Origin: Methanocorpusculum sp.
GTDB lineage: Archaea > Halobacteriota > Methanomicrobia > Methanomicrobiales > Methanocorpusculaceae
Assembly (NCBI GenBank): GCA_029987025.1
Contig: DALTWQ010000004.1
Span: forward strand, 1-32,752
Direction: 5' to 3'
DNA: 32,752 nt
Below, one piece after another: positions 7,507 to 12,900 of this stretch; position 1 is the first letter of the stretch; each line of letters starts with the position of its first letter. The notes below the pieces were generated by a model. That model did no database searches. It was given only the letters and a program-made list of their open reading frames with translations, and was not told the origin of the DNA. The translations under genes were made by a program, and so were the position numbers.

Positions 7507-8616
7507 ATGACTACTGATGATTATAATGGGATATTAAAGAATAAAACCTTTGACAAATCGCGTTGGATTCAGCTGCCGCGTGATGTTGTCGTAGGTCACG
7601 GCGTTTTAGCACAGATTCCGGCCGTTGTTTCTGATCTGTGCTTACAAGGCCCCATACTTATTCTGTCCGGAAAAACAACCATGAAAACAGCCGGTGTACA
7701 GGTGTTGACACTTCTGACAGACGCCGGATTTGATGCCTCTTCATTGATTGTCGGAGATATTACCTACCTGGAAGTCACCCGCGTTGCAAACTATGCGCAG
7801 GCTTTAGGCTCTGTGCTTTTAATCGCCGTCGGCGGAGGCCGTGTCATTGATATCGCAAAAATCGTATCATATAACATCGACATCCAGTTCATCAGTGTAC
7901 CGACAGCCGTATCTCATGACGGAATCACCTCTTCGCGCGCATCAATTCACACTGACGAAGGAACGGTAAGTGTTGCAGCGCACCCGCCTGTTGCAATTAT
8001 TGCAGATACTGAAATTCTGGCACAGTCCCCCAAACGCCTTACTGCATCAGGATATGCAGATATTGTTTCAAACTACACCGCAGTTCTCGACTGGGAATTG
8101 GCACAGCGTGAGCATGGAGAAAAGGTAAGCGAATATGCTATGACGCTTTCGATGATTGCAGCAGAACTCATGGTCGAAAATGCAGACAGCATCAAAAACT
8201 TTGATGAGAAGGCCGCATGGACAGTGATGAAGGCTGTATTCGCCTCAGGAGTTGCAATGAGTATTGCAGGGTCATCGCGTCCCGCATCAGGCGGAGAACA
8301 CAAGTTTGCACATGTTCTTGAACGGGAAAAGAGCGGTAAAATCCTGCACGGAGAAGCCTGCGGACTTGGTGCAATTATCAGCATGTATCTGCACGGCGGA
8401 AACTGGCAGAAGATTCGTGATGCCCTATCAGCTATAGGAGCACCCACTACGCCCAGAGAACTGGGACTTACTGATGAAGAAACTGTGGCAGCTGTGCTTT
8501 CTGCAAAAGAGTTCAGAAAGGACAGATACACGATATTTGATACTGACATCTCTGAAGAGGATGTCAGGAAAGCTGTCGCTGCTCTCTATGAAAAAGACGA
8601 ACAATCCCAATCCTGA
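7507..8616 (+). CDS. egsA: sn-glycerol-1-phosphate dehydrogenase, NAD(P)-dependent
   Basis: Reduces dihydroxyacetone phosphate to sn-glycerol-1-phosphate, the backbone of archaeal membrane lipids, in the cytoplasm. The fold is the iron/zinc alcohol dehydrogenase type. The nucleotide motif GGGRVIDIAK is at 109-118, and SVPTAVSHDGITSSRAS at 130-146 is typical of G1PDH. The zinc ligands are D185, H265 and H281 (motifs SGYADIVSN, GGEHKFAH, LHGEACG). The length of 369 matches the family (about 340-370). The N-terminal KSRWIQLPRDVVVGHG (17-32) is also typical, which supports the ATG at 7507. Its product feeds the ether-linkage enzymes that use the polyprenyl diphosphate made by the operon at 16.2-22.1 kb. 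It is probably leaderless; a TATA box would lie inside the divergent DUF63 gene near 7472-7482. Confidence 0.95.
   Translation: MTTDDYNGILKNKTFDKSRWIQLPRDVVVGHGVLAQIPAVVSDLCLQGPILILSGKTTMKTAGVQVLTLLTDAGFDASSLIVGDITYLEVTRVANYAQALGSVLLIAVGGGRVIDIAKIVSYNIDIQFISVPTAVSHDGITSSRASIHTDEGTVSVAAHPPVAIIADTEILAQSPKRLTASGYADIVSNYTAVLDWELAQREHGEKVSEYAMTLSMIAAELMVENADSIKNFDEKAAWTVMKAVFASGVAMSIAGSSRPASGGEHKFAHVLEREKSGKILHGEACGLGAIISMYLHGGNWQKIRDALSAIGAPTTPRELGLTDEETVAAVLSAKEFRKDRYTIFDTDISEEDVRKAVAALYEKDEQSQS
7521..7528 (-). promoter_or_regulatory. TATA box for the DUF63 gene, inside egsA
   Basis: ATTATAAT (read on the minus strand) lies 24-31 bases upstream of the DUF63 ATG at 7497, inside codons 5-8 of the divergent gene. 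The spacing predicts a leaderless mRNA. Confidence 0.45.
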
Positions 8617-8660
8617 TTCAACAAGATATTTAGGTTTGGAAACTAAATGTATGAGTATCT

Positions 8661-9566
8661 ATGACTGATGTGAAAGTACCGCTTGATGTGCCCGCAGATA
8701 TGCGTGAGAAGTACATCGAAAATTATAACCTGCTAACTAAAGGCTCCGGACGTCTGATGCTTTTTGCAGGCGACCAGAAGATGGAGCACTTAAATGATGA
8801 CTTCTGCGGAGCGGATATCCCGGCAGACGACGGAGATCCGGAGCACCTCTTCAGAATTGCATCTCAGGGCAAAGTCGGCGTCTTTGCGGTCCAGCTCGGG
8901 CTGCTGAGCCGCTACGCAATGGACTATCCGGATATCTCCTACCTTGTCAAGATGAACTCCAAGACTCATCTTGTAGGTGTTTCCCAGAAGGACCCGTCCT
9001 CCCGTCAGCTCTGGAACGTTGAACAGGTTGCAGAAATTGCAGAAGAATATAACATCAAAATCCCGGCAATCGGATATACTATCTATCTTGGAAGCGAAAA
9101 CGAAGCAGAGATGCTCACAGAGGCTGCAGAACTCATCAATGATGCGCACTTCCACGGCATGGTAACTGTTCTCTGGATTTATCCGAGAGGAAAGGCAGTC
9201 AAAGACGAGAAGGATCCGCACTTAATCGCAGGAGCAGCAGGAGCAGCATTATGCTTAGGTTCCGACTTTGTCAAGGTCAATGCTCCGAAGAAGGACGGAA
9301 AGTCCGATGCATCACTCTTACAGGAAGCGGTAAAGGCAGCCGGCAGAACAAAACTCGTCTGTGCAGGGGGTTCTGCGACCTCTGAAGAGAAGTTCCTTGA
9401 AGAACTCTACAACCAGATTCACATCGGCGGTGCATCAGGCAACGCAACCGGCAGAAATATTCACCAGAAAGCCCTTCCTGAGGCTGTGAAGTTCTGCAAT
9501 GCTATCTACGCAATAACCGTGGAGAACAAGAGCCTCGAAGAGGCAAAAGCAATCCTCCGCGGATAA
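8661..9566 (+). CDS. Class I (DhnA-type) fructose-bisphosphate aldolase family protein
   Basis: Archaeal class I aldolases form a Schiff base with a lysine. Here the sequence GSDFVKVNAP (200-209) supplies K205, WIYPRG (172-177) supplies the catalytic Tyr174, and FAGDQKMEH (35-43) supplies Asp38. A phosphate-binding CAGGSATSEEKF follows near 234-245. The 301 residues exceed the usual 265-275 because of an N-terminal extension. A role in gluconeogenesis, as the aldolase partner of triose phosphates, is most likely. The close relative that makes 2-amino-3,7-dideoxyheptulosonate for aromatic amino acids (MJ0400 type) shares the same motifs and cannot be excluded. It follows egsA by 44 bases, with an AT-rich TATA-like stretch near 8622-8632. 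A T8 tract follows the stop. Confidence 0.87.
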   Translation: MTDVKVPLDVPADMREKYIENYNLLTKGSGRLMLFAGDQKMEHLNDDFCGADIPADDGDPEHLFRIASQGKVGVFAVQLGLLSRYAMDYPDISYLVKMNSKTHLVGVSQKDPSSRQLWNVEQVAEIAEEYNIKIPAIGYTIYLGSENEAEMLTEAAELINDAHFHGMVTVLWIYPRGKAVKDEKDPHLIAGAAGAALCLGSDFVKVNAPKKDGKSDASLLQEAVKAAGRTKLVCAGGSATSEEKFLEELYNQIHIGGASGNATGRNIHQKALPEAVKFCNAIYAITVENKSLEEAKAILRG

Positions 9567-9580
9567 TCTTTTTTTTCAGA
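9567..9580 (+). terminator. T8 tract after the aldolase gene
   Basis: The stop codon TAA is followed by TCTTTTTTTT with no stem before it, an oligo-T archaeal termination signal. Confidence 0.5.
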
Positions 9581-9616
9581 TCTAACCTGTCAGACACTAT
9601 ACCGTCAGGTAAAGAA

Positions 9617-9626
9617 CTTTATATGC
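9617..9626 (+). promoter_or_regulatory. TATA box and ribosome site for the GTPase operon
   Basis: CTTTATATGC lies about 45 bases before the ATG at 9669, predicting a leader near 20 bases. AAAAGGA at 9657-9663 lies within it at a suitable distance and probably serves as the Shine-Dalgarno site. A short dyad, ACCTG/CAGGT (about 9585-9610), lies just upstream of the TATA box. Confidence 0.5.
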
Positions 9627-9668
9627 ATTGAGAACAGATATTTACGGTATCTACTAAAAGGAAATACT

Positions 9669-10298
9669 ATGGCACACTTTTTACGTATCAAAGGTCTGTT
9701 CGCCAAACTGTTCAGCAAAAAGCGGGCACGCGTAGGTATCTACGGCCCGCCGAACGCAGGTAAGACCACTCTTGCAAACAGAATTGTCCGTGATGTATCC
9801 GGCGAGGCATTAGGCCCTGCCAGTGAAATCCCGCATGAAACCCGCCGCGCAAGAAGAAAGGAGGGTGTGGAAATTAACACCGGCTCCGGCTCGAAGTTAA
9901 CGATTGATATCGTTGATACTCCTGGAGTTACTACCAAGATTGATTACCACGAGTTCCTCGAATACGGTATGGAGCAGGATGAAGCTATCAACCGTGCACG
10001 TGAGGCAACTGAAGGTGTTGCCGAGGCAATGCACTGGCTCCGTGAAGACATTGACGGTGTTGTCTATGTTCTCGACAGTACCCAGGACCCGTTCATGCAC
10101 GTCAACATTATGATGGTAGGCATTATCGAAGCCAGAAAACTGCCGGTTGTTATTGTTGCAAACAAGATTGATTTGCCGGATGCAATGCCGCAGAGAATCA
10201 GAAGTGCATTCCCGCAGCACCCGGTTGTTGAGATTTCCGGTCTTGAGGGCAACAACATGGATGCTCTCTACGCCAAGATGGGGGAAATTTTTAAATGA
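9669..10298 (+). CDS. Era-like small GTP-binding protein
   Basis: A compact G domain of 209 residues. P-loop GPPNAGKTT is at 26-34, switch I threonine in HETRRARRK (56-64), G3 DTPG at 83-86, G4 NKID at 165-168 and a G5-like SGLEG at 190-194. It lacks the KH domain of bacterial Era, so ribosome binding, if any, would be through another protein. It is followed by a DUF2073 gene (ATGA overlap) and a Zn-ribbon gene, a trio I recall as conserved across euryarchaea, so the three probably act in one complex. A role in ribosome assembly or RNA-related quality control is suggested by the GTPase type and the Zn-ribbon partner but is not shown by sequence. Confidence 0.88.
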   Translation: MAHFLRIKGLFAKLFSKKRARVGIYGPPNAGKTTLANRIVRDVSGEALGPASEIPHETRRARRKEGVEINTGSGSKLTIDIVDTPGVTTKIDYHEFLEYGMEQDEAINRAREATEGVAEAMHWLREDIDGVVYVLDSTQDPFMHVNIMMVGIIEARKLPVVIVANKIDLPDAMPQRIRSAFPQHPVVEISGLEGNNMDALYAKMGEIFK

Positions 10299-10663
10299 TT
10301 CAGGGCGTTCAGATTGATATGATATCTGCGGATATGGTATCAAATATGACCTCTTACGAAAAAATCAGACTTATCCTTGACGATGTACGTAACGGCTCTG
10401 TTGTTGTCCTTGAAAAAGGATTAACTCCGGAAGAGCAGGGAAGTCTTCTCGAGGCAACGATGATGGAGATTAATCCGGGAAATTTCTCCGGTATCGAAAT
10501 CGAAACCTATCCCGGAAGCGACAAAGATAAGTCCTTCTTCCAGAAGGTGTTCGGAAAGAAGAACACCGGACAGCGTATGATGGTTATTGGTCCTGTTGAC
10601 CAGTTGAAGATGCTTGCCAAAGAGAAGGACAGGCTTGTTGCCTGGGCTTCTGCTCCTCAGTAA
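10295..10663 (+). CDS. DUF2073 family protein
   Basis: A soluble protein of 122 residues whose start overlaps the GTPase stop as ATGA, so translation is coupled. MIQGVQIDMISADMV opens a first strand, SYEKIRLILDDVRNGSVVVLEKGLTPEEQ (25-53) is the most typical DUF2073 stretch, and FFQKVFGKKNTGQRMMVIGPVDQL (81-104) is a basic loop followed by a strand. The family is archaea-specific and occurs next to the Era-like GTPase. The basic loop could bind RNA or the partner GTPase, but this is inference. Function unknown. Confidence 0.85.
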   Translation: MIQGVQIDMISADMVSNMTSYEKIRLILDDVRNGSVVVLEKGLTPEEQGSLLEATMMEINPGNFSGIEIETYPGSDKDKSFFQKVFGKKNTGQRMMVIGPVDQLKMLAKEKDRLVAWASAPQ

Positions 10664-10696
10664 GGCTAAATCTGATTCACCTTATGGTTACAAGGT

Positions 10697-11086
10697 ATGC
10701 CGCATAAGTGTATGAAATGCGGACGTGAGTTCCGCGACGGTTCTGTAGAAATCCTGAAAGGATGTCCATCCTGCGGGGGTAAAAAGTTTGTCTACGTCAG
10801 TGACCGTATCAAAAACGATGACATTCTGCGGGAAAAAACAGTTGCAGCGATTGCTCATGAAACAAAACAGGAGGTTCTTGAAGTACGTCCTGAAAGCAGC
10901 CCTGCAAACAACCCGACAGACATCCTGGAACGTGTTGAAAGCGTCAGAATCATGGGCAAAGGTAAATATGAATTAAACCTTGAACGCATGGCAGAGTCGC
11001 AGGATGTCATTATTGGAATGGGAACGGACGGCAGATATCTTATGGATTTAGCCTCCATGTCTAAACCGAGAAAGAAGAAACAATAA
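10697..11086 (+). CDS. Zn-ribbon protein of the Era-like GTPase operon
   Basis: The N-terminal Zn-ribbon has Cys at 5, 8, 23 and 26 (CMKC and CPSC). A linker of about 50 polar residues follows. A C-terminal module begins VESVRIMGKGKYELNLERM (76-94) and ends in IIGMGTDGRYLMDLASM (101-117), with a basic tail PRKKKQ. The pairing of a Zn-ribbon with a small strand-rich domain and basic tail suggests nucleic acid or ribosome contact. The gene lies 33 bases after the DUF2073 gene and is the third member of the conserved trio. The family is archaeal (DUF2072-type as I recall it); the function is unknown. A T7 tract follows. Confidence 0.83.
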   Translation: MPHKCMKCGREFRDGSVEILKGCPSCGGKKFVYVSDRIKNDDILREKTVAAIAHETKQEVLEVRPESSPANNPTDILERVESVRIMGKGKYELNLERMAESQDVIIGMGTDGRYLMDLASMSKPRKKKQ

Positions 11087-11093
11087 CTTCATC

Positions 11094-11116
11094 CCGGTAT
11101 TTTTTTGATTCTTTAT
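11094..11116 (+). terminator. T-tract after the GTPase operon
   Basis: Seven T at 11100-11106, then a further T-rich stretch, follow the stop at 11086 by 13 bases. A weak 6-bp hairpin (AGTTGA 11138-11143 with TCAACT 11153-11158) lies further on. The rest of 11107-11240 holds no gene I can support. Confidence 0.45.
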
Positions 11117-11242
11117 TATGTATTCTTTGATTGTGTGAGTTGATTCTTTCTGTCAACTGATTTCTGCGGTCGATACACCCTAATTGAAAGACCTATTTCA
11201 CATAAGGGATTCAAAACCAGTCTCAAAACTCAATATAGATAC

Positions 11243-11261
11243 AAAAAAATATAATTATATT
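11243..11261 (-). terminator. AT palindrome and T7 tract after the MATE gene
   Basis: The 14-bp perfect palindrome AATATAATTATATT (11248-11261) abuts the stop codon of the leftward gene. On the minus strand T7 (11249-11243) follows. The stem is AT-only and weak. Confidence 0.4.
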
Positions 11262-12649
11262 CAGACAGCATCGAGATTGAGCTGCTTTTTCATCCACTTT
11301 CCGCGGAAGAAGAAGAATCCGTCAACAAGTGTTGTTACGACACCACCAAGAGCGATAGCAATCCATACCCAGTATATATCGAGGTGCAGAACTGCCATGA
11401 AGAAAAGCGACAGACCTACCTGGACAATAATATTTCCGGCAAGCGCACCATACATTCCGGGTCTTGTAACACCTGCACCGTTCATTGCAAAACCCATTGT
11501 CATACCGCACGCGACAATGAAGTAAGATATCGGAACAATATGCATAAACTGAACACCGTACTCGAGCCATTCTCCTGAAGCACCGAAAATCTGCATCAGC
11601 GCCGGTGCGAAGAAGAAATAGAAGATACCAAGACATAGCATAAACGCTGCGTTGATAAGAATTGCAGACTTTGCCGCCTTCATTGCCCGTTCAGGCTTTC
11701 CTGCGCCGAGGTTCTGTCCTACCATAACTGCTACACCGGTACAAAGACCCATGACCAGAATGAATCCCATCATATCAAGACGTCCGCAGATACCGTATGC
11801 CGCCATAGCCGCAGTTCCGCCGAATATCGTGATAATAGCCGTCATTCCGACAAAGGAGAAGGAACGAAGACCGCTCTGAAGAGCTGACGGAAGTGCTACA
11901 AAGACAATATCCCGCAGAAGTCTTCCTTCAAAGGTCCATTTCTTCGGGAACTTGACAGGGCCGTTCTTTTTCGACGGAAGGAAGTACATCGCAAGAATCA
12001 GAAGGACAACACCGACCGCACGTGAGATTATAGAAGCATAGGCAGAACCTGCAATACCAAGACCAAGTCCTGCGATAAAAGTCGGGTTTAAAATAATATT
12101 TACGATATTTACCACAATCATTACAAACATTGGCGTTTTTGAGTCACCTGCGCTCTGGAAGACAGTTACTAAAACCATCAGCAGAACCATGATGAACATG
12201 CAGATTAAAACCGGACGCAGGAATGCAACACCCTGCTCGATAACACCGGGTTCTGCGCCGAACAGGACAAAAATCTGTTCGGTAAAGAAAATACCGATGA
12301 TAGCAATAATAAGCGACAAACCCATAGTTGCATAAAGGGCGTGTCCTAAAATAACAGATATACGTTCATGTTTATTCGAACCGTATGCACGCGCCACGAA
12401 TGCGGCTGTTGCAGTATTGATTCCAAACACCAGAACGAGAAGCAGCATAATGACTGAGGCACCCGTTGTGCCCGCAGCTGCTGCATCTTCGCCGACAAAA
12501 TTTCCAATACAATAGATGTCGACGAGTTCTAAAACATTCTGTAAAAGGTTGCTGAGAATAATCGGAAGAGCCACAATCAGCAGTGCTTTTAAGACAGGAC
12601 CTTCGGTCAGAAAATTGCCGCCTTTATTTCCGTGAGCATGTGCTGACAT
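11261..12649 (-). CDS. MATE family efflux transporter
   Basis: A membrane protein of 462 residues with about twelve helices arranged as two six-helix halves: the first half begins LLIVALPIILSNLLQNVLELVD near 26-47, and the second half begins with the parallel IVFVALPSALQSGLRSF near 246-262. That internal repeat, and the AAGTTGAS and NPTFIAGLGLGIAGSAYA motifs (near 59-66 and 190-207), are typical of MATE proteins of the DinF/NorM superfamily. These export cationic drugs, metabolites or lipids by Na+ or H+ antiport. The substrate cannot be read from sequence. The N-terminus has a short His/Gly-rich cytoplasmic stretch. It has its own promoter on the minus strand (TATA-like ATTATATTATC at 12682-12693). 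Confidence 0.93.
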   Translation of the reverse strand: MSAHAHGNKGGNFLTEGPVLKALLIVALPIILSNLLQNVLELVDIYCIGNFVGEDAAAAGTTGASVIMLLLVLVFGINTATAAFVARAYGSNKHERISVILGHALYATMGLSLIIAIIGIFFTEQIFVLFGAEPGVIEQGVAFLRPVLICMFIMVLLMVLVTVFQSAGDSKTPMFVMIVVNIVNIILNPTFIAGLGLGIAGSAYASIISRAVGVVLLILAMYFLPSKKNGPVKFPKKWTFEGRLLRDIVFVALPSALQSGLRSFSFVGMTAIITIFGGTAAMAAYGICGRLDMMGFILVMGLCTGVAVMVGQNLGAGKPERAMKAAKSAILINAAFMLCLGIFYFFFAPALMQIFGASGEWLEYGVQFMHIVPISYFIVACGMTMGFAMNGAGVTRPGMYGALAGNIIVQVGLSLFFMAVLHLDIYWVWIAIALGGVVTTLVDGFFFFRGKWMKKQLNLDAV

Positions 12650-12681
12650 AGATTATTCACTTCTATTATGAATGGATTTTG

Positions 12682-12693
12682 TGATAATATAAT
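12682..12693 (-). promoter_or_regulatory. TATA box for the MATE gene
   Basis: On the minus strand, ATTATATTATC lies about 33-44 bases upstream of the ATG at 12649, predicting a leader of roughly ten bases. Confidence 0.5.
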
Positions 12694-12731
12694 GCTTCTG
12701 AATGAGAAAACCAACCGCTTAATCAGCAGCA

Positions 12732-12767
12732 GAAAAAAACGAGGTGTACTTATTTTGTCAGTACACC
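12732..12767 (-). terminator. Stem-loop plus U-tract at the end of the 33-residue protein gene
   Basis: On the minus strand GGTGTACT and AGTACACC (12760-12767 and 12743-12750) form a perfect 8-bp stem with a 9-nt loop, overlapping the last codons and the stop. Two bases on, the strand reads CGTTTTTTTC. This is a classic intrinsic terminator shape and supports the small gene as a real transcription unit. Confidence 0.65.
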
Positions 12768-12851
12768 CATCACGAATGCAAAGATAATCAGTATTACTAT
12801 CACGAGTGACACTGCAAGAATTATCCAGTCTTTTTTTCGTACCTGTCTCAT
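12750..12851 (-). CDS. Small single-pass membrane protein, 33 aa
   Basis: The frame reads MRQVRKKDWI, then ILAVSLVIVILIIFAFVM, and ends GVLTK. Six basic or polar residues are followed by one hydrophobic segment of about 21 residues (10-30), so the positive-inside rule predicts a cytoplasmic N-terminus. The ATG at 12849-12851 has GGAG five bases upstream on the minus strand (12857-12860). A TATA-like ACTTATAATT lies at 12891-12900, about 40 bases before the start. A stem-loop and T-tract close the gene. These four signals together make it a likely real gene in the gap between the MATE and fusion genes. Function unknown; small membrane proteins of this kind often regulate a transporter or a membrane enzyme, and the MATE protein is the nearest candidate. 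Confidence 0.72.
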   Translation of the reverse strand: MRQVRKKDWIILAVSLVIVILIIFAFVMGVLTK

Positions 12852-12890
12852 GTTTACTCCGGTTTGTTCTTATCTCATTTCTCCATAGAG

Positions 12891-12900
12891 AATTATAAGT
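12891..12900 (-). promoter_or_regulatory. TATA box for the 33-residue protein gene
   Basis: ACTTATAATT on the minus strand overlaps the first base of the fusion gene's stop codon (12900-12902) and is placed about 40 bases before the small gene's ATG, leaving a leader of about 15 bases that carries the GGAG site. Confidence 0.45.

Noticed and set aside
8650..8667. Five-codon upstream frame (ATG AGT ATC TAT GAC TGA) before the aldolase gene
   Set aside because: It overlaps the real start and has no ribosome site; chance is sufficient.
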